From Methanocella sp. (lineage in GTDB: Archaea > Halobacteriota > Methanocellia > Methanocellales > Methanocellaceae), in contig NZ_DATJPM010000062.1 of NCBI RefSeq assembly GCF_035506375.1, positions 1-28,252 of the forward strand: a stretch of 28,252 bases of DNA. The letters are read 5' to 3'. The notes beneath the pieces were generated by a model, which saw nothing but the letters and a program-made list of their open reading frames with translations, made no database searches and had not been told where the DNA came from. A program made the translations under genes and the position numbers. Below, one piece after another: positions 15,184 through 22,986 of this stretch (position 1 is its first letter; each line of letters begins with the position of its first letter).

Positions 15184-15320
15184 AATATTGGTGCGGCCTG
15201 GTGTAAACTTGGTGCCGCTTGTTAGCACAAGAGTTTCAACCCCACCAGGTTTACACCAGGCCACACCAATATTATTTATATCACCAGGCGGCACCAGGGC
15301 TACACCAGGCAGCACCAACG
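15184..15320. repeat. CACCAGG repeat cluster with two alternative hairpins
   Basis: The spacer 15025-15422 between two convergent genes has no gene but is rich in repeats. Left arm 15184-15214 pairs with 15243-15273 over 31 bp with two mismatches; the loop contains a second hairpin (CTTGT-TAGC-ACAAG, 15218-15231). The same left arm, extended to ~15222, also pairs with 15281-15318 over ~34 positions with about six mismatches, so the two hairpins exclude each other. CACCAGG or GCACCA words recur throughout. From 15327 to 15420 there are degenerate CTTAGAG and CTTCGAGC words. Likely a decayed or extragenic repeat element, or a bidirectional 3'-end structure. Confidence 0.75.
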
Positions 15321-15422
15321 ATTTTTAATTAGTCTTAGAGAGCTTAGAGCCAGCTTCGAGCTACTTTGAGGCTGAAAAAGTCTTCGAGCAACTTAGCCTT
15401 TCTTAGAGGGTCTTGTCAAGCA

Positions 15423-16655
15423 TTAGTCTTCTAGAATATACGAGCCATTCTTGTCTGGCGGCACCAGCTTTTTTAAGTAAATAAAGCTCAGAGCACAGGC
15501 GACGCCTGCCGCTCCCACGACGAGCCACACGTACATGCCCGGCAGGTGGTCCAGGAGTATTCCGCCCAGCAGCGGCCCGACCGCAAAGCCCAGGGTGCTC
15601 GTCAGCCCGCTGATGCCCTGGTACCGGCCGCGGTTCTCCTCCATGGACAGGTTGGCCGTAAGGGTCGTCTGCGGGGGCATGTACGTTAACTCGCCCAGCG
15701 TGACGATGAATATGCATAAGGCCAGCATCAGGAAACTGTGAGAGAACGCGACGAGCCCGAAGCCCAGCGCGTAGAGCATCACGCCGATGCCCATGGACAG
15801 GGTGAGCCGGTAGCGGTCCGTGAGCCTGGTCACGAAGTACTGCGCCGCCACGACCATGATGCCGTTGATGGCGAAGAGCATGCCGATCTCCGGCTCCGAG
15901 AGCCCCACGAACCCCTTCGAGTAAACGGAGAGCGGCGAGTACATCTGCGAGTAGACGATTGAGACGAGGAACACCAGGACGGAGAAGACCATGAACGGCC
16001 TGTCGTCCGGTATTTTGCGCAGGTCCGTCAGCCTGAACCGCCGTGCCGGCATACACGTTCGCGTATCGCCGATGAAAAAGACGACAAGGAATAGATAGAT
16101 ACTGCTGGTGATGGCCGTGAAATAAAACATCGACGAGTAGGACAGGAGCGCCATGAAACCGCCCACCATGGGCCCTAAGGCGAACCCGGCATTCTGCCCG
16201 ATGCGTAACAGGCTAAACGTCTCCAGGCGCTTTTCCGAAGGCACCAGGTCGGTGGCGATGATATTAGGTATAGGGCGGAAGAGCCCGGTGGCGACTCGGG
16301 TCATGCAGAGGATGAGCAGGTAGAGCCCGTAATTCGCTTTCGCGCCGACCGCCCACCCGAGCAGCAGGAAGCTGGTTATGAGGATCGCCAGGCCCAGGAT
16401 GAAGGTGAAACGACGGCCCAGCCGGTCGCACATCTCGCCGCCTACGAACTGGAAGATGGCCCCCACGAACGACGAGACGAACATGGCGAACCCCACGAGG
16501 CCCGCCGAAACTCCCTGGTAGTAGTAGAGGTAGATGGAAATGAAGGGCATCACGATGGACATGCCGAACTGGTTTAGGGCCATGCCGAAAAAGAGGACCC
16601 ACAGCCTCCGGTCATACGAGGGCAGCCTTACATTGTTAAGTATGTTCACGGACAT
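15423..16655 (-). CDS. Major facilitator superfamily transporter
   Basis: Twelve-helix MFS permease of ~410 residues. Motif A appears after the second helix as GEMCDRLGRRFTFILG, and the sixth/seventh helix loop is polar. The substrate cannot be told; the closest resemblance is to drug/sugar efflux-type MFS proteins. I start at the ATG at 16655 (MSVNILNNVRLPSYDRR), giving a normal short cytoplasmic head. The frame extends to 16745, but that part overlaps the divergent Thg1 gene and would add an odd hydrophobic segment. A TATA-like stretch at about 16705-16716 serves this strand. Confidence 0.88.
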   Translation of the reverse strand: MSVNILNNVRLPSYDRRLWVLFFGMALNQFGMSIVMPFISIYLYYYQGVSAGLVGFAMFVSSFVGAIFQFVGGEMCDRLGRRFTFILGLAILITSFLLLGWAVGAKANYGLYLLILCMTRVATGLFRPIPNIIATDLVPSEKRLETFSLLRIGQNAGFALGPMVGGFMALLSYSSMFYFTAITSSIYLFLVVFFIGDTRTCMPARRFRLTDLRKIPDDRPFMVFSVLVFLVSIVYSQMYSPLSVYSKGFVGLSEPEIGMLFAINGIMVVAAQYFVTRLTDRYRLTLSMGIGVMLYALGFGLVAFSHSFLMLALCIFIVTLGELTYMPPQTTLTANLSMEENRGRYQGISGLTSTLGFAVGPLLGGILLDHLPGMYVWLVVGAAGVACALSFIYLKKLVPPDKNGSYILED

Positions 16656-16725
16656 GGCGATCGCGGCTGATGAAAAATGGTAATATACAATACCGATAGA
16701 TAAATATAATGTTATTTGGTGGCCT

Positions 16726-17469
16726 ATGGCAGACGAGCGATTCAAGGTAAAGGAGATCTATAAGGATATCCGGGCGCTGCCGCCTGTCGTCATACGGGCC
16801 GACGGGCGCAACTTCAAGGAGTCACTGGCCAGGCTCAGATTTAAGAAGCCCTACGACCTGAAGTTCGAGAAGGCGATGATGGCCGCGGGGCGCGCACTCA
16901 TGGAGTCCAGCGGCCTGGGGCCGCTCTGGGTGTACACGTTCTCGGATGAATTCAACATCTTCTTTAAGGATCTTCCTTTCGACGGCCGCGTAGAGAAGCT
17001 CGACTCCGTGGTGCCCTCGTTCCTGTCCAGCGCCCTGACGCTCGCCTTAAAATTGAGCACGCCCCTGGCCTTCGACGCCCGCGTCGTTCCCCTGCACTAC
17101 GAGGACGTGGCGGGCTACCTGCAGTGGCGGCAGGCGGAGGCATGGCGCAACCACATGCAGTCCTACGGCTTTTACATGCTCATCAGGGAGGGCCTGGCGG
17201 AGCCGCAGGCGTCGAAGCAGCTGCGCGGCATGAAGTTCGAGGACATCCACGAGATGATGTGGCGGCGCGGCGTGAACCTGAACGAGACGCCCGCGTGGCA
17301 GCGGAAGGGCGTGTTCATCTACAAAAAAATGGTCGTCAAGCGGGGCTTCGACCAGGGAAAAAAGGAGAACGTCCGCGTGAGGAGAACGGAGGTCGAGGAG
17401 TCCTGGGACCCGCCGTTGTTCGGGTCAAAAGAGGGCGAGGCTTTTTTAAAGAGCCTGAAGCTCTTCTGA
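16726..17469 (+). CDS. thg1: tRNA(His) guanylyltransferase family protein (archaeal Thg1/TLP)
   Basis: Reverse (3'-5') nucleotide polymerase of the Thg1 family, 247 residues. The metal-binding motif RADGRNF is at 24-30, the catalytic SDE at 73-75 inside YTFSDEFN, and the WRQAEAWRNH segment around residue 135 matches the family WRQ/RN motif. Archaeal members either add G-1 to tRNA(His) or repair 5' ends using a template (Thg1-like proteins); which applies here cannot be decided. GGTGG lies 3 nt before the ATG. It is divergent from the MFS gene. Confidence 0.92.
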   Translation: MADERFKVKEIYKDIRALPPVVIRADGRNFKESLARLRFKKPYDLKFEKAMMAAGRALMESSGLGPLWVYTFSDEFNIFFKDLPFDGRVEKLDSVVPSFLSSALTLALKLSTPLAFDARVVPLHYEDVAGYLQWRQAEAWRNHMQSYGFYMLIREGLAEPQASKQLRGMKFEDIHEMMWRRGVNLNETPAWQRKGVFIYKKMVVKRGFDQGKKENVRVRRTEVEESWDPPLFGSKEGEAFLKSLKLF

Positions 17470-17489
17470 AGAGCCTATAGTCGCTTTAG

Positions 17490-17615
17490 TTAGTATTTTA
17501 CAGGGGTTGCCCGCCGCAACGACAGGCGCAGTGCCTTCATGCGAAGGGCTACAAGCTCGCTGTCACTGGCATTGTGAAGTTCCCCCGCCAGCATTTTTTC
17601 TCTTTCTGTGGCCAT
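17490..17615 (-). pseudogene. Truncated sugar O-acetyltransferase (Mac domain only)
   Basis: A 41-codon frame encodes MATEREKMLAGELHNASDSE and continues LVALRMKALRLSLRRATPVKY. This matches the N-terminal Mac domain that opens the maltose/galactoside/NodL O-acetyltransferases (typical EKMLAGELYxxSDPELVAER). The stop comes where the linker should begin, and the left-handed beta-helix acetyltransferase domain is absent: beyond the stop the DNA runs straight into the end of thg1. It therefore looks like the 5' remnant of a deleted gene. A functional microprotein is possible but less likely. Upstream there is only a weak ribosome binding site. Confidence 0.7.
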
Positions 17616-17682
17616 GTCCGTATATTAGTTAAAATGGCCGTGGCTAAAACGATAACTACAATAAAATGAAAGAAAAATTATG

Positions 17683-17736
17683 CTGTGTTGAATATGCCCT
17701 TATAAAACTTAAAAATAAAGGAGTAATTCAACACAG
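17683..17736. repeat. 11-bp perfect inverted repeat before the glycan island
   Basis: CTGTGTTGAAT (17683-17693) and ATTCAACACAG (17726-17736) are perfect reverse complements separated by 32 bp of AT-rich DNA. The pair lies 66 bp before the first glycosyltransferase gene. It may be a regulator site, the ends of a small deleted element, or a loose hairpin. Plus-strand TATA-like DNA follows at about 17755-17760. Confidence 0.5.
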
Positions 17737-17801
17737 TACGAAATAGACAAGGTTAATATACTTGTTTTAATTATGGTAGATGAAGCTTAGAGGAATCCGG
17801 A

Positions 17802-18485
17802 TTGATAAGCGTCATCGTCCCTGCGTACAACGAGGAGAAGAGGATAAAGACGACCCTCGAGGATTACAGCGAGGGTCTGAAGGCCGCGGGCAGGGAGTTC
17901 GAGCTGATCGTCGTCTGCGACGGGAACGATCGCACCGCCGCGCTGGCCGGGCCATACGGGAAGGTGCTGGAGTTCGGCCACCGCCTGGGAAAGGGCGGCG
18001 CCGTGCTGGAGGGCTTCAAGGCAGCCCGTGGCGATATCGTAGGCTTCACCGACGCCGACAACTCGCTCAAGGTCGACCAGTTTTTACGCTTACTGGACGA
18101 GATGGACAGGACGGGAGCGGGATGCGTCATCGCCGACCGCAAGTCCAGAGAATCCGTGATTATGGAGGGCCAGTATCTTTTCCGGCGGTTCGCCAGCGAG
18201 GTGTTTAATTTTATGTTGTCCCGCGTCATCTTCGGCCTGAAGATCCGGGACTCCCAGTGCGGGGGCAAGGTCTTCAAGAAGGAGTACATCGATCAGGTGG
18301 CGCCATTAATGGAATGCCGGGGCTTCGAGTTCGACGTGGAACTGCTATGGAGACTGAAGAATGCAGGCTGCGAAATAAAAGAGGTGCCCGTCGTATGGAA
18401 GGACGACAAGGGGAGCACTTTTAGCTTCAAGTACGTGCCCTCGATGTTCTTTAATTTAATGAAGGTCAGGCTGGAATTAAAGTGA
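17802..18485 (+). CDS. Family 2 glycosyltransferase, dolichyl-phosphate glucose/mannose synthase-like
   Basis: Soluble GT-A-fold enzyme of 227 residues. SVIVPAYNEEKRI opens the nucleotide-binding half, VVCDGNDRT follows, GKGGAVLEGFKAARGD is the classic ALG5/DPM1 stretch, and FTDADNS is the DxD-type metal site (about residues 84-90). The C-terminal CGGKVFKK segment is also typical. It has no TM helices, so it probably works at the membrane surface, moving a sugar from a nucleotide donor to a polyprenyl phosphate. The TTG start at 17802 is supported by GAGG 8 nt upstream. It opens a set of five plus-strand glycan genes. Confidence 0.87.
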   Translation: MISVIVPAYNEEKRIKTTLEDYSEGLKAAGREFELIVVCDGNDRTAALAGPYGKVLEFGHRLGKGGAVLEGFKAARGDIVGFTDADNSLKVDQFLRLLDEMDRTGAGCVIADRKSRESVIMEGQYLFRRFASEVFNFMLSRVIFGLKIRDSQCGGKVFKKEYIDQVAPLMECRGFEFDVELLWRLKNAGCEIKEVPVVWKDDKGSTFSFKYVPSMFFNLMKVRLELK

Positions 18486-18583
18486 TAGTATCGAATCCGC
18501 CTTGCCAAGGGCAGATATGATTGCAATATGTTTATTAACCCCATGATACTATTTTTAATATCACAATTGCCGGGGTTAGCGTT

Positions 18584-19234
18584 TTGGAGCGATGGGGCAT
18601 ATTCGGGTTCGGCCATTATCTCAGCGATATAGCCGATATCATCCATGCCAGGCAGGACAGGATCTGCGCCATCATCAACAATATTAATCCAACCGAAAAG
18701 CAGTGGGAAGACCTCAAACGGAGAATAGCGCTATTTGGCTATGACGTCCCGGTCATTGAGATTTCGGACTTTAAGCCCCGGCCGGATGAAAAATATTTTT
18801 ACGGGTTCTTCGACGGCAGGGACCAGGTCCTGGCCGACTTCAAGCGTAACTATGGGATCATGTTCTCGCCCCTCGTGCATCCTGCGGCGTATTTGGGCTC
18901 CAATGTCCGCTACGGCGAAGGCGCCCTAATTTCCCCCCATGCAGTTATAGGCCCCAACAGCCGGATAGGGAATTTCACGCGGGTCAACCGGGCCTCGACG
19001 ATCGGCCATGATACGGAGATCGGCGACTTTTCAGACGTGGCCCCGGGAGCCGCTATAGCGGGCCGTGTCTGGATAGGGAACAGGACGATGATCGGCATAG
19101 GCTCTACGGTCATCGATGGGATACACATCGGTTCCAACTCGGTGGTTGGCGCGGGGTCGGTCGTCGTCAAGGATGTGCCGGACAACGTGGTCGTTGTCGG
19201 CGTACCGGCAAAGATATTGAGGAAAAATGAATAG
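18584..19234 (+). CDS. NeuD/PglD-like sugar acyltransferase
   Basis: Protein of 216 residues. The N-terminal Rossmann-like domain (GIFGFGHYLSDIADII) is followed by a left-handed beta-helix of hexapeptide repeats (about 95-205) ending VVGVPAKILRKN, as in PglD and NeuD. PglD N-acetylates UDP-4-amino-sugars; its catalytic His corresponds to the His in TIGHDTEIGDF here. The start is a TTG at 18584, since no ATG/GTG in this frame keeps the Rossmann strand. Its place two genes before a sugar 4-aminotransferase suggests it acylates that enzyme's amino-sugar product. The acyl group is not known. Confidence 0.85.
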   Translation: MERWGIFGFGHYLSDIADIIHARQDRICAIINNINPTEKQWEDLKRRIALFGYDVPVIEISDFKPRPDEKYFYGFFDGRDQVLADFKRNYGIMFSPLVHPAAYLGSNVRYGEGALISPHAVIGPNSRIGNFTRVNRASTIGHDTEIGDFSDVAPGAAIAGRVWIGNRTMIGIGSTVIDGIHIGSNSVVGAGSVVVKDVPDNVVVVGVPAKILRKNE

Positions 19235-19261
19235 AGTATAGCTGTCGTGTAGAGGGGAAAA

Positions 19262-20119
19262 ATGGTATACATCAATGGACAACCAGCCGGGAAATTGATC
19301 ATACAGCTAGCGCCGACCGGCATGATCCCTTCGCGTGGTGACACGCCTAACGTGCCCATTACTCCCGAAGAGATCGCGAAAGATACGAATGAGGCATATC
19401 GTCTGGGCGCCTCGGTAGTCCATTTGCACGCGAGGGATGGCGAAGGCCGCCCCACCTACCTTAAAGAGGTTTATGGTAATATTATTTCACTGATAAGAGA
19501 AAAGTGCCCCAACATCATCATCTGCGTGTCGACGAGCGGAAGGATGGACATGGATATCGGCCATCGGTCTGAGGTCCTGAGCCTCCGGCCTGACATGGCC
19601 AGCCTGATGATGGGGCACGTGAACTTTTCTATTAACCCTAGCATCAACACAATGGATACGATCCGGCGGCTGGCATGCGCTATGAACGACAGGGGAATAA
19701 AGCCGGAGCTCGAGATATTCGAGCCGGGGTTCATCAATACGGCAAAATACCTCGCCAGGAAAGGCTATTTGAAAACGCCATTACACTTCAATCTTTTATT
19801 AGGTTCCCTCGGGGACATGCCGGCAGATTTCCGGGACCTTGCCTACCTGGTCGAATCCTTGCCGCCCGGCAGCACCTGGTCCGCAGCCGGTATTGGCAGG
19901 TTCCAGACACAGATCACGGCCGCCGCCATATTGATGGGCGGCCACGTGAGGACCGGCATCGAGGACTCCATATACTATAATTACGAGACCAGAGAGCTCG
20001 CGACGAATAAAGGCCTGGTCGAGAGGGCGGTCAGGATGGCCCACGAACTAGGAAGGGATATCGCTACGCCTGCAGAGGCGCGGGAAATACTGGGCCTCGA
20101 GCGAAAGGCACAAAAATAG
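19262..20119 (+). CDS. BKACE family (DUF849) beta-keto acid cleavage enzyme
   Basis: TIM-barrel enzyme of 285 residues. Family members, such as 3-keto-5-aminohexanoate cleavage enzyme, react a beta-keto acid with acetyl-CoA to give acetoacetate (or analogue) and a new acyl-CoA. The zinc ligands are visible: HLH at 54-56 and the Glu of TGIED (234), with LAPTGMIPSR near the N-terminus. All the catalytic regions look intact. It lies 27 nt after the acyltransferase gene and 28 nt before the aminotransferase gene, inside the glycan cluster rather than beside lysine-fermentation genes. A role in supplying an unusual acyl-CoA for amino-sugar acylation is my inference; the substrate cannot be read from the sequence. 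Confidence 0.88.
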   Translation: MVYINGQPAGKLIIQLAPTGMIPSRGDTPNVPITPEEIAKDTNEAYRLGASVVHLHARDGEGRPTYLKEVYGNIISLIREKCPNIIICVSTSGRMDMDIGHRSEVLSLRPDMASLMMGHVNFSINPSINTMDTIRRLACAMNDRGIKPELEIFEPGFINTAKYLARKGYLKTPLHFNLLLGSLGDMPADFRDLAYLVESLPPGSTWSAAGIGRFQTQITAAAILMGGHVRTGIEDSIYYNYETRELATNKGLVERAVRMAHELGRDIATPAEAREILGLERKAQK

Positions 20120-20147
20120 ACTGTTGAGACATCGAGTTGAGGGAAAA

Positions 20148-21299
20148 ATGATCGTCCCATATAACCGGCCATATATCGCGGGTAACGAGCTTCGATACAT
20201 CAGCGAACTGCTCCATTCCGGTAATACTATCGCAGGGGATGGCCATTATACAAAAAAGGTCAACGAATTCATCGAAACGACTTTTAGCGCGAAAAAAGCA
20301 TTAATGACCACGTCTTGTACGGGCGCCCTGGAACTGGCGACATACTTACTTAGACTTAAGAAAAAGGACGAGGTCATACTGCCTTCGTTCACGTTCGTAT
20401 CGACGGCAAATCCCGTATTGCTCGCCGGGGCAAAAATCGTCTTCGCGGAGATCGACGAGAGCACTATGAACATCGACCCCGACGATATCCGGCGCAAGAT
20501 CACACCAAATACCAGGGCAATTTACCCCGTTCATTATGGCGGCGTCGCCTGCAAAATGGACGAGATCACGGAGATCGCCCAGGAGCACGGGCTCGCCGTC
20601 GTCGAGGACTCCGCGCACGGCGTGAACGCCCGGTACAAAAACCGCTACCTCGGAACGCTGGGCGACTTCGGCTGCTATAGCTTCCACGAGACAAAGAACT
20701 ATTCCTGCGGGGAGGGCGGCGCCCTGCTGATAAATACGGACGATAAAAAAATCATCGAGCGGGCGGAGGTCCTGAGAGAGAAAGGCACGGACAGGAGTAA
20801 GTTTTTCCGGGGCGAGGTCGATAAATACACCTGGGTCGACATCGGCTCCAGCTATCTGCCGAGCGATATTCTCGCCGCGTTCTTATACGCCCAGCTTGAA
20901 AGCCTGGACACGATCCAGCGTAAGAGGCTCAGGATCTATAACGCCTATAACAAGGCGCTCAAGCCGTACGAGAATAGCGGATCGCTGAGATTACCGATCG
21001 TGCCGGGCTACGCGCAGCATAACGCCCACCTGTATTACGTCTTATTCAATGATGCAAGCGCCCGTGACGCAGTCATGCAGCGGCTCAGGGCGCGCAGCAT
21101 CCTCGCGATATTCCATTATCTGCCCCTCCACTCCTCGCCCATGGGGAAAAAGCTGGGGTATAAAGCGGGAGATCTGCCCGTGACCGAAAGCGTGAGCAAA
21201 AGATTATTACGGCTGCCAATGTACGCGGGCATGACGAATGAAGAGTTCGCGTATGTAATTTCAGCGCTCAGGGAAGCCATCGAAGAGGAAGTCGTGTAA
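20148..21299 (+). CDS. rffA: WecE/RffA-type dTDP-4-amino-4,6-dideoxyhexose transaminase (DegT family)
   Basis: PLP-dependent sugar aminotransferase of 383 residues. The PLP lysine is K183 in SFHETKNYSCGEGGAL, a motif close to that of E. coli WecE. VVEDSAHGV (Asp154) contacts the cofactor, and TTSCTGALELA binds its phosphate. WecE turns dTDP-4-keto-6-deoxyglucose into dTDP-4-amino-4,6-dideoxygalactose using glutamate. The ATG at 20148 is chosen over the TTG at 20124 because GAGGG lies 4-5 nt before it and MIVPYNRPYI is the family start. The nucleotide-sugar dehydratase that would feed it is not in the window. It is 2 nt from the next gene. Confidence 0.9.
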   Translation: MIVPYNRPYIAGNELRYISELLHSGNTIAGDGHYTKKVNEFIETTFSAKKALMTTSCTGALELATYLLRLKKKDEVILPSFTFVSTANPVLLAGAKIVFAEIDESTMNIDPDDIRRKITPNTRAIYPVHYGGVACKMDEITEIAQEHGLAVVEDSAHGVNARYKNRYLGTLGDFGCYSFHETKNYSCGEGGALLINTDDKKIIERAEVLREKGTDRSKFFRGEVDKYTWVDIGSSYLPSDILAAFLYAQLESLDTIQRKRLRIYNAYNKALKPYENSGSLRLPIVPGYAQHNAHLYYVLFNDASARDAVMQRLRARSILAIFHYLPLHSSPMGKKLGYKAGDLPVTESVSKRLLRLPMYAGMTNEEFAYVISALREAIEEEVV

Positions 21300-21301
21300 A
21301 A

Positions 21302-22285
21302 ATGCCAGAACACAGGATATCCATCGTCATACCGGTCTACAACTCGGAAAAGACTATCGGAGAGCTAGTCGGACAGCTCGAGCTGCAGCTTCGGCCAATG
21401 CTCGATATCGATATCATACTGGTGAACGATGGGAGTACGGACAGGAGTTTCCAGGTACTCGAGGGGCTTTCGAGAAAATACGATAACGTTCGCGCGCTGA
21501 ACCTGTCCCGCAACTTCGGCCAGCATAACGCGACCATGGCGGGCCTCAACTATGCAAAAGGCGAGTACGCCGTCACGATGGACGACGACCTCCAGCATCC
21601 GGCGGCGGAAATATTCAAGCTCATCGCCGAGATCGATAAGGGCCATGACGTGGTTTACGGGGAATACCCGAAAAACGAGGGCTTCTTCAGGAACGCCGGG
21701 AGCATGGCCAATAGCCTGATGATGGAAATTATGATCGGCAAGCCCCGCGGGCTAAGGTTTTCCAGCTTCCGGATCATCCGGTCCTTTGTGGTAAAGGAAA
21801 TGGTCAGGTACGATGCGCCATACCCCTATTTAGACGGGCTGATCCTGCGCATCACACGGAACATCGGCACGGTGAAAGTGGAGCACCGGGAGAGGGAAAA
21901 CGGACGCTCCAATTATACGATAAAAAAGCTGCTGAGCCTCTGGATGAACGGGTTCTTGAACTTTTCCATACTTCCCCTGAGGCTCTTTGCCTATATCGGG
22001 ATCGTCTTTGCCCTGGTAGGATTTTTATCAGCGGCCGTGATCATAGTGAGAGCTATATTCTTCCTGGTGCCTGTCCAGGGATGGGCGTCGCTGATCGTTT
22101 CGACCCTGATATTCTCGGGCGTACAACTGCTATCGCTCGGAATGATCGGCGAATACATCGGTCGTATATACCTGACGCAGAACAGGACCCCCCAGTATGT
22201 GATAAGAGAATCAATAGACCCGGGAGCTCGCGGCAAGGATGGCGCCCCATTAAAGGAAAATCCCATAGAAGTAAAGCGGATCTAG
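21302..22285 (+). CDS. ArnC/GtrB-like polyprenyl-phosphate glycosyltransferase
   Basis: GT2 enzyme of 327 residues with a catalytic domain (1-220) and two C-terminal TM helices (about 233-258 and 268-290). Visible motifs are IVIPVYNSEKTI, VNDGSTDRS, LSRNFGQHNATMAGL, the metal site MDDDLQHP, and ERENGRSNYTIKKL before the helices. This is the ArnC/GtrB/DpmA architecture that transfers a sugar from a nucleotide to a lipid phosphate on the cytoplasmic face. Only 2 nt separate it from the aminotransferase, so the aminotransferase product (perhaps after acylation) is its likely substrate. It ends 5 nt from the convergent ArnF-like gene. Confidence 0.88.
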   Translation: MPEHRISIVIPVYNSEKTIGELVGQLELQLRPMLDIDIILVNDGSTDRSFQVLEGLSRKYDNVRALNLSRNFGQHNATMAGLNYAKGEYAVTMDDDLQHPAAEIFKLIAEIDKGHDVVYGEYPKNEGFFRNAGSMANSLMMEIMIGKPRGLRFSSFRIIRSFVVKEMVRYDAPYPYLDGLILRITRNIGTVKVEHRERENGRSNYTIKKLLSLWMNGFLNFSILPLRLFAYIGIVFALVGFLSAAVIIVRAIFFLVPVQGWASLIVSTLIFSGVQLLSLGMIGEYIGRIYLTQNRTPQYVIRESIDPGARGKDGAPLKENPIEVKRI

Positions 22286-22290
22286 GCCCA

Positions 22291-22620
22291 CTACAGGTTA
22301 AAGGCCGCCACGCCGAAGACGATCAGTACGATAGCAATGATCCTGTTTTTACTGAGAGGCTCGTGGAGAACGGCGACAGACAGTAAAGTGATCGCAACGT
22401 AATTCAAGGCCATAAAGGCGGAAAACACTTTGAGGTCGATGCCCATTAACGCCAGCACCGAAAGTATGGTCACAATAAACAATATCGCATAGCCAGAAAG
22501 CGTGTAAGGGTTAAGATACATTCCCAAAAAGCTTTGCTTATTATGCGACCCGAGCTTCAGGCATAGCTGGCCCATCCCGGTCAATAGAATGCATAATATC
22601 ACCAGGATATAGGCGTTCAT
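22291..22620 (-). CDS. Four-TM EamA/SMR-like protein (ArnF-like flippase subunit)
   Basis: Protein of 109 residues with four predicted TM helices and nothing else: half an EamA unit, as in small multidrug resistance proteins and in ArnE/ArnF. GMGQLCLKLGS in the first helix, and LSVAVLHEPLSKNRI before the last helix, match this fold (the conserved Glu-Pro). Its ATG overlaps the stop of the partner gene (ATGA), so the two should be made in equal amounts and probably form a heterodimer. Beside an ArnC-like enzyme this suggests a lipid-linked sugar flippase. Confidence 0.8.
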   Translation of the reverse strand: MNAYILVILCILLTGMGQLCLKLGSHNKQSFLGMYLNPYTLSGYAILFIVTILSVLALMGIDLKVFSAFMALNYVAITLLSVAVLHEPLSKNRIIAIVLIVFGVAAFNL

Positions 22621-22982
22621 ATGGCAGCACCGTCCTTTGCCAGGAAATATACCCCCGCGGAGATGGCCAGTAATCCCAGCACGTTCGCGGCCGTTATGCC
22701 CTCGTTAAAGAGCAGAAGCGACGCGAGCAGTATGATAAAGTTGACCAGGCTCATGAACGGATAGGCGAACGAGAGCTCATAGTTTTTCAACGCCATCTGC
22801 CAGACGACAGCCTGGAGCATGAGGCATACCATTTTCAGGACATAAAAAATATTCGTCAAGATCAGCACGATGCTGACGCCGGTGAGCGAGTTGGCCGCGT
22901 ACTTATTAAAGATGGAGCTGAGCGCCTGGAACAATATGGCCAGGACGATGAAGATAAACGCATATTTGTTACGCTCGGCCAT
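22617..22982 (-). CDS. Four-TM EamA/SMR-like protein (ArnE-like flippase subunit)
   Basis: Protein of 121 residues with four TM helices. LFQALSSIFNKYAAN (first helix), YELSFAYPFMSLVNFIILL (third) and LLFNEGITAANVLGLL (fourth) match the EmrE/ArnE fold, including the Y-P-x-x-S pattern and the Asn-Glu-Gly in place of Glu-Pro. It starts 4 nt after the N-acetyltransferase gene ends and overlaps the next subunit gene. The pair most likely moves a lipid-phosphate sugar across the membrane. Drug export is the alternative. Confidence 0.8.
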   Translation of the reverse strand: MAERNKYAFIFIVLAILFQALSSIFNKYAANSLTGVSIVLILTNIFYVLKMVCLMLQAVVWQMALKNYELSFAYPFMSLVNFIILLASLLLFNEGITAANVLGLLAISAGVYFLAKDGAAI

Positions 22983-22986
22983 GGCA

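Noticed and set aside
15243..15320. CACCAGG repeats read as a CRISPR array
   Set aside because: The units are short, unevenly spaced and partly inverted, with no constant repeat-spacer length and no cas genes nearby.
16656..16745. Longer start of the MFS gene at 16745
   Set aside because: It would overlap the Thg1 start on the other strand and add a hydrophobic segment before the first true MFS helix. The ATG at 16655 gives the usual short head.
17470..17801. tRNA or small RNA gene between thg1 and the glycosyltransferase
   Set aside because: I looked for a T-arm GTTCRANNC box and cloverleaf arms here and in the other spacers and found none. The spacer is explained by the Mac remnant and the inverted repeat.
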